A stretch of 64,000 nucleotides of DNA from Microbacterium ulmi (GTDB lineage: Bacteria > Actinomycetota > Actinomycetes > Actinomycetales > Microbacteriaceae). The stretch spans positions 434,001-498,000 of the forward strand of contig NZ_JAAOZF010000001.1 of the NCBI RefSeq assembly GCF_011759705.1. The letters run 5' to 3'. Under the pieces are notes generated by a model. The model saw only the letters and a program-made list of their open reading frames with translations. It ran no database searches and was not told the origin of the DNA. This document shows, in pieces, positions 1-10,512 of the stretch. Position 1 is the first letter of the stretch. Every line of letters starts with the position of its first letter. A program made the position numbers and the translations under genes.

Positions 1-1103
<1,103 letters not shown>

Positions 1104-1622
1104 TCAGCGCCCCGTGCCGGCGTAGACGACGGCGTCGCCATCCCCGTCCAGGCCGTAGGCCGTGTGGACGACGCGCGCGGCGCCTGCGAGGTCGTCGCCT
1201 CGGACGACGACGGAGATGCGGATCTCGGACGTCGAGATCATCTCGATGTTGATGCCCGCGACGCTCAGCGCCTCGAACAGCGTCGCCGAGACACCCGAGT
1301 GCGTGCGCATGCCCGCGCCGACGACCGAGAGCTTGCCGATCTGGTCGTCATGGATGAGCGACTCGAACCCCACCTCGGACTGCTCGGCGGCGAGCGCCTT
1401 GAGCGCCGTCGCGGCGTCGGACTTGGGAAGGGTGAACGAGATGTCGGTGCGGCCCGTCGTGGCCGCCGACACGTTCTGCACGATCATGTCGACGTTGGCC
1501 CCGGACTTGGCCACGATCTTGAAGATCTCGGCGGCCTTGCCCGGCACGTCGGGCACCCCCACGATCGTGATCTTCGCCTGGCTGAGGTCTGTCGCCACAC
1601 CTGCGACGATCGGCTCTTCCAT
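1104..1622 (-). CDS. lysC: Aspartate kinase beta subunit (internal in-frame start)
   Basis: In Corynebacterium the lysC gene makes an alpha chain and, from an internal start, a beta chain consisting of the regulatory ACT domains; the holoenzyme is alpha2beta2. Here an in-frame ATG at 1622 begins [20 protein letters not shown], which aligns with the known beta-chain start (MEEAVLTGVATDKSEAK, from memory). It is preceded by a strong Shine-Dalgarno, GAGGGAG, about 5 nt upstream. The product would be 172 residues, the size recalled for the C. glutamicum beta chain. The site is seen in the sequence; its use is inferred. Confidence 0.65.
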   Translation of the reverse strand: MEEPIVAGVATDLSQAKITIVGVPDVPGKAAEIFKIVAKSGANVDMIVQNVSAATTGRTDISFTLPKSDAATALKALAAEQSEVGFESLIHDDQIGKLSVVGAGMRTHSGVSATLFEALSVAGINIEMISTSEIRISVVVRGDDLAGAARVVHTAYGLDGDGDAVVYAGTGR

Positions 1623-2390
1623 CTCTTCTCCCTCTGAGGCGTCGGGACGCATCATCCCCGCGCCGAGAACGTAGGTTCCCACGCCCGACGAGAAGGTCGA
1701 GCGTGCGTGGATGAGCACGCGGTGGCGGCGGGCGTACTCGACGGCGCGGATGTACAGCACCTTCGCGCCGTTCGCGGCCAGCTCGAGCATCTCCTCCGAC
1801 GAGACGACGTCGAGCTTGCGGGCCCTCGGCACGACGCGCGGGTCGGCCGTGAAGATGCCGTCGACGTCGCTGTAGATCTCGCAGACGTCGGCCTGGAGCG
1901 CTGCGGCGAGGGCCACGGCGGTCGTGTCGGAGCCGCCGCGGCCGAGCGTCGTGATGTCGCGCGTGTCGCGATTGAAGCCCTGGAATCCTGCGACGATGAC
2001 GATCGCGCCTTCGTCGAGCGCCTCGCGCAGGCGCACCGGCGTCACGTCGACGATGCGCGCCGAGCCGTGATCGGCGGTCGTGATCATGCCCGCCTGGCTG
2101 CCCGTGAACGACCGGGCCTCGAAGCCCATCGAGTGGATCGCCATCGCCAGAAGGGCCATCGAGATGCGCTCGCCGCTGGAGAGCAGCATGTCGAGCTCGC
2201 GCGGCGCCGGGATCGGGGCGACCTGGGCGGCCAGGTCGAGCAGCTCGTCGGTCGTGTCGCCCATCGCGCTCACGGCGACGACGACGTCGTGGCCTGCGCG
2301 GCGGGTGTCGACGATGCGCTTGGCGACGCGCTTGATGCTCTCCGCATCGGCGACGGACGATCCGCCGTACTTCTGGACGATCAGCGCCAC
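1104..2390 (-). CDS. lysC: Aspartate kinase, alpha subunit
   Basis: Phosphorylates aspartate, the committed step of the aspartate amino-acid family. The 428-residue protein begins [15 protein letters not shown], carrying the KYGGSS kinase signature. The substrate/ATP region includes [14 protein letters not shown] and [12 protein letters not shown]. Two ACT domains fill the C-terminal third (about 265-335 and 345-420); they bind lysine and threonine in the feedback-inhibited corynebacterial enzyme. The GTG start at 2390 is preceded by AGGGAG. Length and order match the C. glutamicum alpha chain. A second, internal start is described separately. Downstream asd completes the operon. Confidence 0.97.
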   Translation of the reverse strand: MALIVQKYGGSSVADAESIKRVAKRIVDTRRAGHDVVVAVSAMGDTTDELLDLAAQVAPIPAPRELDMLLSSGERISMALLAMAIHSMGFEARSFTGSQAGMITTADHGSARIVDVTPVRLREALDEGAIVIVAGFQGFNRDTRDITTLGRGGSDTTAVALAAALQADVCEIYSDVDGIFTADPRVVPRARKLDVVSSEEMLELAANGAKVLYIRAVEYARRHRVLIHARSTFSSGVGTYVLGAGMMRPDASEGEEMEEPIVAGVATDLSQAKITIVGVPDVPGKAAEIFKIVAKSGANVDMIVQNVSAATTGRTDISFTLPKSDAATALKALAAEQSEVGFESLIHDDQIGKLSVVGAGMRTHSGVSATLFEALSVAGINIEMISTSEIRISVVVRGDDLAGAARVVHTAYGLDGDGDAVVYAGTGR

Positions 2391-2547
2391 GATTCGGAAC
2401 TCCCTGGAGTGCGACGCCGACGCGGCGCACGGCTTCGGACGAGCGGATGCCGCGCCCGACGTTCCATCTTACGGACGTCGAGGCGCCGCCCCTGCCAGGC
2501 CGCCGCCCGCGCGCGGACACCCCTGCGTCCGCAGCGCGCCGGCCCGA

Positions 2548-2553
2548 TACGCT
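2548..2553 (+). promoter_or_regulatory. -10 box TACGCT, leaderless
   Basis: TACGCT ends 6 nt before the ATG at 2560. No Shine-Dalgarno is present, so the transcript probably starts at the initiation codon. Confidence 0.5.
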
Positions 2554-2559
2554 TCCGGC

Positions 2560-3048
2560 ATGGACGCACTCGAAGCGTGGAGCGAGTTCAACGTCGCGAT
2601 GGCCGGCGCGACGGCCGCTCTCGCTGGTCTCGTGATCGTCGCGGCGAGCGTCAACATCGCCGAGATCGTGAAGGCCGGCTCGATCACGTCGCGGCTCGCG
2701 GCATCCATCGCGACCCTCGTGCTCGCGATCGCGGCATCCGGGCTCGGGCTCGTCCCGCAGATCTCCTCGCTCGTCTACGGGTCGATCCTCGGCGCGGTGA
2801 CGATCGGCGCCGCCGTCTTCCAGGTGCACGCAGCGCGGGTCGTGATCTCCAACCGCGATCGCCGCAACCGCATGAGGTTCCTCAAGGCGTCGGTCGGTGC
2901 GATCCCGCTCGTCGTCTACCTCGTCGCCGCAGTCCTGCTGATGATCGAGCAGCCGTCGGGTCTGTACGTCGCCGCCGCCGGATGCCTCCTCGCGATCGCC
3001 GCGGCGCTCGTGATCTCGTGGGTCGCGCTCGTCGAGGTGCTGCGCTGA
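2560..3048 (+). CDS. Hypothetical four-helix membrane protein
   Basis: 162 residues with about four hydrophobic helices: AMAGATAALAGLVIVAASV (14-32), a segment around 48-75, one around 105-125, and a C-terminal one near 135-158. Between helices two and three is a basic cytosolic loop, NRDRRNRMRF. It resembles small uncharacterised actinobacterial membrane proteins; I recognise no functional motif. The ATG at 2560 is chosen because the hydrophobic protein begins there and a -10 box sits 6 nt upstream. It is monocistronic and convergent with the DMT exporter, with a terminator hairpin between them. Confidence 0.75.
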   Translation: MDALEAWSEFNVAMAGATAALAGLVIVAASVNIAEIVKAGSITSRLAASIATLVLAIAASGLGLVPQISSLVYGSILGAVTIGAAVFQVHAARVVISNRDRRNRMRFLKASVGAIPLVVYLVAAVLLMIEQPSGLYVAAAGCLLAIAAALVISWVALVEVLR

Positions 3049-3077
3049 GGATGCCGCGGCGCGTGGCCGCGGCATCC
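3049..3077. terminator. Bidirectional hairpin terminator
   Basis: A perfect 12-bp stem (3049-3060 with 3066-3077) and a 5-nt loop lie between two convergent genes. There is no strong T-tract. The stem is built from the GGATGCC/GGCATCC word common in this genome. Confidence 0.6.
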
Positions 3078-3084
3078 GTCGCCG

Positions 3085-4017
3085 TCACCCTGATGCGACG
3101 GGCGGGAGCTCCTGATCGACGCGAGGACGCTCTCGGAAGCGCCCGCCGGTGGCCGCGAGCCAGCAGCCCAGGATCACGAGGGGGAACCCGACGAGCAGGC
3201 CCGCGCTCAGGTGCTCGCCGAGGATCACGACGCCGAGCGCGATCGCGACGACGGGGTTGACGTACGTGAACAGCGGCGCCCGCACGGGTCCGACCTCGGC
3301 GATGAGCGCGAAGAACGCCATGAAGGCGACGGCGGTGCACAGCACGCCGAGGCCCACGAGCGAGACGGCGCTGCGGACGGTCGGCACCTCGTGCTGCGTC
3401 AGGATGCCGATCGGCAGGTAGAACAGCCCCACAGCCGCGAGCGAAAGGGTGATCGTGCCGAGCGACGGCACGTCCTTGAGTTTGGTCGCGACGATGAACG
3501 GCGCGATCGCGTAGCAGACGGCGACGAGCAGCACTTCGCCGATCGCGACGAGAGCACCCGGGCCGCCCGAGGTCAGCCCGGGACCGCCGACGATGATCGC
3601 GACGCCCGTGAACCCGACGACGAGGCCGATCGCCCGAGCGGGCTTGAGGACGCTCCGATCGCCGCGCGTGACGGCGATGAGCGCTGCGAACAGCGGGACG
3701 GTCGCGACGAGGAGTCCCGTGAGTCCCGACGGCAGCGTCTGCTCGGCGTGGCCCAGAAGGAGGAAGGGCCCTGCCATCTCGATCGCGCCGAACGCGAGCA
3801 CCCACGGCCACAGCGCGAGCGCAGGGCGCAGAGCGCGGCGGTGGATCGCGATCGGCAGGAGCAGGAGGGCGCCCAGCAGCGTGCGGCCCGCGACGATCGC
3901 CGCGGGCGAGATGGAGTCGACCGCCTCCTTGATGAACAGGTACGGGATGCCCCACAGGACCGCCATCACGGCGAACAGCACCCACCCGCGCGTCGTGACG
4001 GCGCGCACGTCAGCCAT
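3085..4017 (-). CDS. EamA/DMT-family transporter
   Basis: 310-residue membrane protein with about ten hydrophobic helices in two homologous EamA halves. The first half starts GWVLFAVMAVLWGIPYLFIK, the classic WG-x-x-(F/Y) opening. The second half starts near VALGEVLLVAVCYAIAPFIV. Members export amino acids, purines or other metabolites; the substrate cannot be read here. The ATG at 4017 has a GGGGG stretch upstream. It lies just downstream of recR on the same strand (16-nt gap), probably by read-through rather than shared function. Confidence 0.88.
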   Translation of the reverse strand: MADVRAVTTRGWVLFAVMAVLWGIPYLFIKEAVDSISPAAIVAGRTLLGALLLLPIAIHRRALRPALALWPWVLAFGAIEMAGPFLLLGHAEQTLPSGLTGLLVATVPLFAALIAVTRGDRSVLKPARAIGLVVGFTGVAIIVGGPGLTSGGPGALVAIGEVLLVAVCYAIAPFIVATKLKDVPSLGTITLSLAAVGLFYLPIGILTQHEVPTVRSAVSLVGLGVLCTAVAFMAFFALIAEVGPVRAPLFTYVNPVVAIALGVVILGEHLSAGLLVGFPLVILGCWLAATGGRFRERPRVDQELPPVASG

Positions 4018-4032
4018 CGGCGTGCCCCCGCA

Positions 4033-4626
4033 TCAGATGCTGCGCCGGCCCTCGAACGCGCGGCCGAGGGTGACCTCGTCCGCGTACTCGAGGTCGCCGC
4101 CGACGGGAAGGCCCGACGCGAGGCGGGTGACGTGGATCTCGATCGTGTGCAGGAGTCGGCTGAGGTAGGTCGCCGTCGCCTCTCCCTCGAGGTTGGGGTT
4201 GGTCGCGAGGATGACCTCCTGCACCGTGCCGTCGGCGAGGCGCTGCATGAGCTGGGCGATGCGCAGATCGTCGGGGCCGATGCCCGCGATGGGGCTGATC
4301 GCCCCGCCGAGCACGTGGTACAGACCGCGGAACTCTCGCGTGCGCTCGATGGCGGCGACGTCCTTCGCGTCCTCCACGACGCAGATGAGGGTCTGGTTGC
4401 GCCGCGGGTCGCGGCAGATCGCGCACCGCTCCTGCTCCGACACGTTGCCGCACACCTCGCAGAACCGCACCTTGTCGCGGATGTCGCCGAGCAGCTGCGA
4501 GAGCCGTGATACGTCGAACCCCGGGGTCTGCAGGATGTGGAACGTGATGCGCTGCGCCGACTTCGGCCCGATGCCCGGGAGGCGGCCGAACTCGTCGATG
4601 AGGTCTTGGACGATGCCGTCGTACAT
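4033..4626 (-). CDS. recR: Recombination mediator RecR
   Basis: 197 residues, normal family length. RecR works with RecO and RecF to load RecA at gaps. The N-terminal helix-hairpin-helix reads [21 protein letters not shown]4 zinc finger follows ([16 protein letters not shown]), then a Toprim domain starting [10 protein letters not shown] and including [15 protein letters not shown]. The start at 4626 is 3 nt past the dnaX stop, giving the conserved dnaX-recR pair. Confidence 0.97.
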   Translation of the reverse strand: MYDGIVQDLIDEFGRLPGIGPKSAQRITFHILQTPGFDVSRLSQLLGDIRDKVRFCEVCGNVSEQERCAICRDPRRNQTLICVVEDAKDVAAIERTREFRGLYHVLGGAISPIAGIGPDDLRIAQLMQRLADGTVQEVILATNPNLEGEATATYLSRLLHTIEIHVTRLASGLPVGGDLEYADEVTLGRAFEGRRSI

Positions 4627-4629
4627 GGT

Positions 4630-6984
4630 CTAGCTGAACCTCGTCGGGGGCTCGTACGGCTCTTCGCGCACGAACGTCGCACCGAGCACCTGACGCACGA
4701 CGGCTTCGCCGTAGCGCTGCACGCCGTCGTCGCGCGACCGGACGACGGGAAGCGGCGGAGCGACGACGGGAGGGACGGGCGCATCGACGGATGCCTCGGC
4801 CTCCGGCTCGTCGTCGGAGTCGTCGTCGGGCTCGAACGAGCGCTCGACGTCGCCGGCGGGCAGGACCTCGCCTTCGCGCGGCGGCACCAGCGTCGCCGTG
4901 AGGGCGGGCGCCGCCTCTTCGGGTTCGTCGTCGACGGCGAGCTGGGCGACCTCCCTCGGCACGGCGGCGGCCGGCGCGTCGGCGTCGAGAGCGCCGGGGC
5001 CCGGGATGCCGGTGGCGAGGCTGCCAGGACCCGGGATGCCGGTGGCCGGGATCCCCGTGCCGACGGGCCCGGCGCCACGGGCACCAGCCGCCGGTCCTGC
5101 GACGGAGGACCCGTCGGGGACGGATGCCTCGGCCTGGCCGCCCGGGATCGGTGCGACGGCCCACTCCGTGACAGGCGCGGCGGCCTGGCGCGCGGGCGCG
5201 GCCGGACGTCGCTCGCGGGCAGGCTGCGCAGGCGGCTGCGGCCCGGCGGCGGGCGGGGCCGGGGCGGCCGACGAGGAGTCGTCGTCGGGGGGAGCGTCGT
5301 CGTCGGAGGGCGCCGGCGGGTCGTCGTCGCCCGTGCGGTCCGCACGCCCGGGCTGGGGCGGCGCAGCCGCGGCGGTGCGGGTCAGGAACTTGACCGGCTT
5401 GCCGAACACCTCCTCGATCGCCTGCCGCACGTCGAGGAACGCGCCGGAGCCCTGCGGCTTCGGCTTGAACCTCCTCTCGTCGGCGGCGCTCGCGAACTCG
5501 AGCGTCACGACGTCGTCGACGCCCTGCCTCACGACGTCGACGGCGCGCGCGCCGGACAGCACGAGCCACGATCCGCGATCGATCCGCTCGAGCCGGCTCA
5601 GGACGTCGTCCCACGCAGCCGTGAGCGACGCGAGACCCAGCTCGCGGGCGACGGATGCAGCGGCCGGCCTCTGCGGCGGCTCGACGCGTCTCGCCTCGCT
5701 CGCTCGCTCCTCGACCTGCGTGGAGTCTCGGGAGGCGAGCGTGGTGGACGAGGAGTCCCCCGCCGCGCTCGGGGCTGGCGAGGGCTCGGGACGTGCCGCC
5801 TCCGACGCTGCGCCCACCCGCGCGACGGCCGGGGCCGCGGCATCCCCCGCCGGCTCCTGAGCGTGCCGGAGCGCCGCGAGCACGCGCGCGACCATGAGCT
5901 CGAGCTGCAGTCGCGGCGATGTCGCCCCCGACATCTCGTCGAGCGTCGCGACGACGAGATCGGCCGTGTGCGAGAGTCGCGCGGCGCCGAAGGCCGTCGC
6001 CTGCCCCCCCATCCGCGCGAGCTCCTCCGCGGGCACTCCGCGCAGCACCGCCGCCGCTCCCTGGCCCGTGGCCGCGATGACGATGAGGTCGCGCAGGCGC
6101 TCGAGCAGGTCGTCGACGAACCGCCGCGGGTCCTGCCCCGTCTGCACGACCCGGTCGACGGCGGCGAAGGCGCCGGCGGCGTCGCCCGCCGCGAAGGCGT
6201 CGACGACCTCGTCGAGCAGCTCGGCGTGCGTGTACCCGAGGAGCGAGACGGCCCGCTCGTAGCGCACGGTGACGCCGTCGCTTCCCCCGGTCGGCTCGGA
6301 GCCCGCGATCAGCTGATCGAGCAGAGACAGCGTGTCTCGCGGCGAGCCGCCGCCCGCGCGCACGACGAGCGGAAGCACGCCGGCCTCGACCTGCACGCCC
6401 TCCTGCCCGCACAGCTCTTCGACGTACGCGAGCATCGCGGCAGGCGGAACGAGCCGGAACGGGTAGTGGTGCGTGCGCGAGCGGATCGTGCCGATGACCT
6501 TCTCGGGCTCTGTCGTCGCGAAGATGAACTTGACGTGGTCGGGCGGCTCTTCGACGAGCTTGAGCAGGGCGTTGAACCCCTGCGGCGTCACCATGTGCGC
6601 CTCGTCGAGGATGAAGATCTTGAAGCGGTCGCGCGCCGGCGCGAAGATCGCCCGCTCGCGCAGGTCGCGCGCGTCGTCGACGCCGTTGTGACTCGCGGCG
6701 TCGATCTCGACGACGTCGAGCGACCCTCCTCCGCCGCGGCCGAGCTCGATGCAGCTGTCGCATTCGCCGCACGGAGTGTCTGTCGGACCCTGCGCGCAGT
6801 TGAGGCAGCGCGCGAGGATGCGAGCCGACGTCGTCTTGCCGCATCCGCGCGGACCGGAGAAGAGATACGCATGGCCGACGCGATCGCTGCGCAACGCCGT
6901 CATGAGCGGCTCGGTGACCTGCGCCTGCCCGATCATCTCGCCGAACGACTCGGGTCGGTAGCGGCGGTAGAGGGCGGTGGTCAC
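4630..6984 (-). CDS. dnaX: DNA polymerase III subunits gamma/tau
   Basis: Clamp-loader ATPase of the replisome. The protein starts V-T-T-A-L-Y-R-R-Y-R-P-E-S-F. Walker A is FSGPRGCGKTTSARIL, the C4 zinc module is CLNCAQGPTDTPCGECDSC, Walker B is ILDEAHMV and the sensor is FATTEPEKVIGTIRSR. The C-terminal half is a long acidic Pro/Ala-rich tau-like region with G-I-P-G/A-T-G-I-P repeats around 5000-5060. Three GTG codons occur in a row at 6990-6982. The last (6984) is preferred because it gives the family-typical MTTALYRRYRP start and lies 6 nt from a TAGGCT -10 box. No frameshift signal for a short gamma form was identified. Confidence 0.96.
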   Translation of the reverse strand: MTTALYRRYRPESFGEMIGQAQVTEPLMTALRSDRVGHAYLFSGPRGCGKTTSARILARCLNCAQGPTDTPCGECDSCIELGRGGGGSLDVVEIDAASHNGVDDARDLRERAIFAPARDRFKIFILDEAHMVTPQGFNALLKLVEEPPDHVKFIFATTEPEKVIGTIRSRTHHYPFRLVPPAAMLAYVEELCGQEGVQVEAGVLPLVVRAGGGSPRDTLSLLDQLIAGSEPTGGSDGVTVRYERAVSLLGYTHAELLDEVVDAFAAGDAAGAFAAVDRVVQTGQDPRRFVDDLLERLRDLIVIAATGQGAAAVLRGVPAEELARMGGQATAFGAARLSHTADLVVATLDEMSGATSPRLQLELMVARVLAALRHAQEPAGDAAAPAVARVGAASEAARPEPSPAPSAAGDSSSTTLASRDSTQVEERASEARRVEPPQRPAAASVARELGLASLTAAWDDVLSRLERIDRGSWLVLSGARAVDVVRQGVDDVVTLEFASAADERRFKPKPQGSGAFLDVRQAIEEVFGKPVKFLTRTAAAAPPQPGRADRTGDDDPPAPSDDDAPPDDDSSSAAPAPPAAGPQPPAQPARERRPAAPARQAAAPVTEWAVAPIPGGQAEASVPDGSSVAGPAAGARGAGPVGTGIPATGIPGPGSLATGIPGPGALDADAPAAAVPREVAQLAVDDEPEEAAPALTATLVPPREGEVLPAGDVERSFEPDDDSDDEPEAEASVDAPVPPVVAPPLPVVRSRDDGVQRYGEAVVRQVLGATFVREEPYEPPTRFS

Positions 6985-6990
6985 CACCAC

Positions 6991-6996
6991 AGCCTA
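6991..6996 (-). promoter_or_regulatory. -10 box TAGGCT for dnaX, leaderless
   Basis: TAGGCT lies exactly 6 nt upstream of the GTG at 6984 and supports that start over the two upstream GTG codons. Confidence 0.5.
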
Positions 6997-7091
6997 CGGC
7001 GTGCCCGCGACATCGAGACAGGACGCTGTGCCGGCCCGCAGTGCGCGCGGGAGCGGCATCCGGCATCCTCTCCCCGGGGTGATCCTGACGA

Positions 7092-9614
7092 TCAGGCGGG
7101 CTTCTCCTGCGCGACATCGATGACGGGGTTGGCCGCCGTGATGATCGGGATCGACGTCGTGACGGCGGGCACGGATGCCGACAGCAGCGTGCCGTCCTCG
7201 AGGCGCACATCGGCGAACTGCCGGAGCGAGGGCTTGCCGGGGATGACGGGACCCTGATCGGACAGCGGCACGACCAGCTCCTCGCCGGCTCCGATCACGT
7301 ACGCCGCGCCGCGCACGGAGAAGGCGACGGGCTCCCCCTCGCCGGCTGCGAAGCGCATGCGGTCGCGCATGATCGAGACGTCGAGCTGCGTCCCCTGCCA
7401 GTGGACGACGAACGCGAGCTCGTCCCACGTGGAGGGGAGGCGCGGATCGAACGAGAGCTCGCCGAAGTGGTCGCGCATGCCGCCGAACCCGCTCACGAGC
7501 GCCGTCCACACCCCGCCGGCCGATGCGACGTGCACGCCGTCGGCGGCGTTGTGGTGGAGGTCGCCGAGATCGACGAACGCCGACTGCTCGAAGTACTCCA
7601 GCGCGAGGTCCTGGTACCCGACCTCGGCCGCGAGGATCGACTGCACGACGGCCGACAGCGTCGAGTCGCCCGTCGTCAGCGGGTCGTAGTACTCGAAGTC
7701 GGCGAGCTTCTCCTCGGGGCTGAAGTGGTTGCCCTGCAGGAACAGCGCGAGCACGACGTCCGCCTGCTTGAGCACCTGGTAGCGGTAGATCACGAGCGGG
7801 TGGAAGTGCAGCAGCAGAGGACGACGATCCGGCGGCGTGTTCTCGAGGTCCCACACCTCGCGCTCGAGGAACACGGCATCCTGCGGATGGATGCCCAGCG
7901 CCGGGCTGTACGGGATGTGCATCGCCTCGGCGGCCCGCGTCCAGGCCTCGGGCTCGCCGGGGTCGAGCGCCAGGCGGTCGACCATGCGGCGGTACGCCTC
8001 GGGATCGGCCTCGGACATCTCCCGCACGGTCCGGGCGGCGAAGCGCAGGTTGAAGCGCGCCATCACGTTGGTGAACAGGTTGTCGTTGACGACCGTCGTG
8101 TACTCGTCGGGCCCCGTGACGCCGTGGATGTGGAAGACCTCGTGCTGGTCGCCCTCGTCGCGCCAGAACCCGAGCGTCGTCCACAGACGAGCCGTCTCGA
8201 CCGCGACGTCGATCCCCTCCCGGTGCAGGAACTCGACATCCCCCGACGACCGCACGTACTTGGCCAGCGCGAAGCTCACGTCGGCGTTGATGTGGTACTG
8301 GGCGGTGCCGGCCGCGTAGTAGGCGGACGCCTCTTCGCCGCTGATCGTCCGCCACGGGAACAGGGCTCCGGCCTCGTTGAGCTGGACGGCCCTGCGCCGC
8401 GCCGCGGGCAGCATGAGCACGCGCATCCGCAGGGCGTTGCGGGCCCACAGCGGCGTCGTGTAGGTGAGGAACGGCAGGACGTAGATCTCGGTGTCCCAGA
8501 AGTAGTGGCCGCTGTACCCCGAGCCCGTCACGCCCTTCGCAGGGACCCCCTGCCCGTCGGCGCGCGCGGCGGCCTGCGCGAGCTGGAACAGGCACCAGCG
8601 CGTCGCCTGCTGCAGGGAGTCGTGGCCGGCGATGCGCACGTCGGATCGCGCCCAGAACTCGTCGAGCCACGAGCGCTGCCGCACGAACTGCGCCTCGACG
8701 CCCTCCGTGAGCACGCGGTCGAGGGTGCGCCGGCACCGGTCGACGAGCTCCCGCGCCGGCACCCCGCGCGACGTGTGGTAGCTCACGAGCTTCGTGACGC
8801 GGACGGGCACCCCCGCCTTCGCCTGCACGCGGAACACGTTCTTGGCGATGTCGGGCTCGACGAGACCGCGCTTGGAGACCTCGTTCTCGGTCTCGAGGAC
8901 GTGATCGGCCACCACGGCGAGCGTCATCCCCGACTCCGTCACGCGGTACGAGAGCGCGGAGCGCAGTCCGTCCTGCCAGTACTCCTGCGGCTGGAGCACG
9001 CGTTCCTGGAACCGCTCGGCCTTGCGCGGGTCGAACCCTGCGCGCTTCGGCGCCGTCGGCGTGCCGCCGTACACGTTCTCGCCGTCCTGGCGGTTGATGA
9101 TCTGGCTGCTGATCGTGACGGGAGCGTCGGCGTTGAGCACCGTGACCTCGACGCGCATGATCGCGACGTGCTTCTCCTGGAAGGACACCATCCGGTCGAA
9201 GTCGATCCGCACCTCCTTGCCGGAGGGCGTCACCCACAGGATGCGCCGCCGCAGCACGCCCTCGCGCAGGTCGAGCACGCGCTCGTACTCGCGGATGTCG
9301 GCGACGTCGAGCGAGAGGGGCTCGTCGTCGACGTAGACGCGCATGACCTTCGCGTCGGGCGCGTTGACGATCGTCTGGCCCACCTCCGCGAAGCCGTACG
9401 CCTCCTCCGCATGCCTGATCTGGAACGTCTCGTGGAACCCGTTGATGAAGGTGCCCTGCTCGTGCGCCTGCCGCCCCTCGGGGTGGTTTCCGCGAAGGCC
9501 CACGTACCCGTTGCCCACGGCGAACAGCGTCTCGGTGACGCCTGCGTCCTCGAGCGTGTACGAGGTCTCGATGAGCCGCCACGGGTCGACGGGAAAGCGG
9601 TCGCGATCGATCAT
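7092..9614 (-). CDS. Glycoside hydrolase family 65 phosphorylase (maltose/trehalose/kojibiose type)
   Basis: 840-residue family-65 enzyme. Such proteins phosphorolyse alpha-disaccharides to beta-glucose 1-phosphate and glucose. The N-terminal beta-sandwich starts FPVDPWRLIETSY and has LFAVGNGYVGLRG. The (alpha/alpha)6 barrel includes FWDTEIYVLPFL and the general-acid glutamate in GVTGPDEYT near residue 500. QADVVLALFL and the helix with SAFVDLGDLHHNAADGVHVA follow, and a short C-terminal beta domain ends the protein. The ATG at 9614 overlaps the stop of the upstream beta-phosphoglucomutase gene (ATGA). That pairing fits conversion of beta-G1P to G6P. The exact disaccharide is not decidable by eye. 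Confidence 0.93.
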   Translation of the reverse strand: MIDRDRFPVDPWRLIETSYTLEDAGVTETLFAVGNGYVGLRGNHPEGRQAHEQGTFINGFHETFQIRHAEEAYGFAEVGQTIVNAPDAKVMRVYVDDEPLSLDVADIREYERVLDLREGVLRRRILWVTPSGKEVRIDFDRMVSFQEKHVAIMRVEVTVLNADAPVTISSQIINRQDGENVYGGTPTAPKRAGFDPRKAERFQERVLQPQEYWQDGLRSALSYRVTESGMTLAVVADHVLETENEVSKRGLVEPDIAKNVFRVQAKAGVPVRVTKLVSYHTSRGVPARELVDRCRRTLDRVLTEGVEAQFVRQRSWLDEFWARSDVRIAGHDSLQQATRWCLFQLAQAAARADGQGVPAKGVTGSGYSGHYFWDTEIYVLPFLTYTTPLWARNALRMRVLMLPAARRRAVQLNEAGALFPWRTISGEEASAYYAAGTAQYHINADVSFALAKYVRSSGDVEFLHREGIDVAVETARLWTTLGFWRDEGDQHEVFHIHGVTGPDEYTTVVNDNLFTNVMARFNLRFAARTVREMSEADPEAYRRMVDRLALDPGEPEAWTRAAEAMHIPYSPALGIHPQDAVFLEREVWDLENTPPDRRPLLLHFHPLVIYRYQVLKQADVVLALFLQGNHFSPEEKLADFEYYDPLTTGDSTLSAVVQSILAAEVGYQDLALEYFEQSAFVDLGDLHHNAADGVHVASAGGVWTALVSGFGGMRDHFGELSFDPRLPSTWDELAFVVHWQGTQLDVSIMRDRMRFAAGEGEPVAFSVRGAAYVIGAGEELVVPLSDQGPVIPGKPSLRQFADVRLEDGTLLSASVPAVTTSIPIITAANPVIDVAQEKPA

Positions 9615-10342
9615 GGGACGAGCTCCTCCAGGTCTCGGACGACGATGTGGGCGCCGGCGTCACGCAGCGCGTCGACTCCGACGCCCCGATCGACGCCGAC
9701 CACGAGCGCGTAGCCCGCCGCGACGGCGGACTGCACGCCGCTGATGGCGTCTTCGACGGCGGCGCTGCGCGCAGGGTCGACGCCGAGCATGCGCGCCGCC
9801 TCGGCGAACACGTCGGGAGCGGGCTTCGAGGCGAGATGATCCCGCTCCGCGATGACGCCGTCCATCACGACGGGGAAGCGGTCGCGGATGCCTGCGACCC
9901 CGAGCACCTCCTCCGCGTTCTTCGAGCTCGACACGACGGCGACGGGCGTTCCCGCGGCCTCGAGCACGTCGAGGAGGGCGATCGACCCGGGGTAGGGCGC
10001 GATGCCGTCCTGGCGCAGCACGCGCTCGAAGAACGCGTTCTTGCGGTTGCCGATGCCGCACACGGTGTCGGCGGCGGGATCGTCCGACGGATCGCCCCAC
10101 GGCACTTCGACGTCACGGCTGCGCAGGAGGCTCGCGACGCCGTCGTACCTCTTCTTGCCGTCGAGGTACGCGAAGTAGTCGTCGTCGCTGTACGGCGGCT
10201 CGATGCCCCACGCCTCGAAGAGCTCCTCGAACATCGTGCGCCACGCATGCATGTGCACCTCTGCCGTGGGCGTGAGCACGCCGTCGAGATCGAACAGGAC
10301 TCCGTCGTAGGTAGTGAGGTCGGACGGTCTGTCAGCAGCCAC
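9611..10342 (-). CDS. pgmB: HAD-family beta-phosphoglucomutase
   Basis: 243 residues, normal for the family. It interconverts beta-glucose 1-phosphate and glucose 6-phosphate via an aspartyl phosphate. The core opens YDGVLFDLDGVLTPT, giving the nucleophile Asp18 and acid/base Asp20. The cap contains DYFAYLDGKKRYDGV. Motif II is AVVSSSKNAEEVL and motif IV is AAVEDAISGVQSA. The GTG at 10342 is chosen because GGGGGG lies just upstream and the HAD core begins at once; longer upstream frames would add an Ala/Pro-rich, unsupported extension. Translationally coupled to the GH65 phosphorylase. Confidence 0.9.
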   Translation of the reverse strand: MAADRPSDLTTYDGVLFDLDGVLTPTAEVHMHAWRTMFEELFEAWGIEPPYSDDDYFAYLDGKKRYDGVASLLRSRDVEVPWGDPSDDPAADTVCGIGNRKNAFFERVLRQDGIAPYPGSIALLDVLEAAGTPVAVVSSSKNAEEVLGVAGIRDRFPVVMDGVIAERDHLASKPAPDVFAEAARMLGVDPARSAAVEDAISGVQSAVAAGYALVVGVDRGVGVDALRDAGAHIVVRDLEELVP

Positions 10343-10398
10343 GGAACCCCCCGGCGAGTGCGGATGAACGAGCCGGCTCGATGCCGCGCCGTGCTGCC

Positions 10399-10404
10399 AG
10401 CCTA
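10399..10404 (-). promoter_or_regulatory. Candidate -10 box for the pgmB-GH65 operon
   Basis: TAGGCT lies about 57 nt upstream of the pgmB GTG. This leaves a short 5' leader that carries the GGGGGG ribosome binding site. No convincing -35 or terminator was found elsewhere in the 10343-10512 gap. Confidence 0.35.
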
Positions 10405-10512
10405 GTGAGGTCGCCCCGCGTCCGCACGGGCCCGCGGCGTCGGCGGAAGCGGCACCCGGCGCATGCCGCGGTGCGCCCGGGGCCGGGCCCGACCGCACCG
10501 CGACGGGCACCC

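Noticed and set aside
4537..7257. Long plus-strand open frame opposite dnaX/recR
   Set aside because: Arg/Asp/Gly-rich composition typical of antisense frames in high-GC DNA; the minus strand encodes intact DnaX and RecR.
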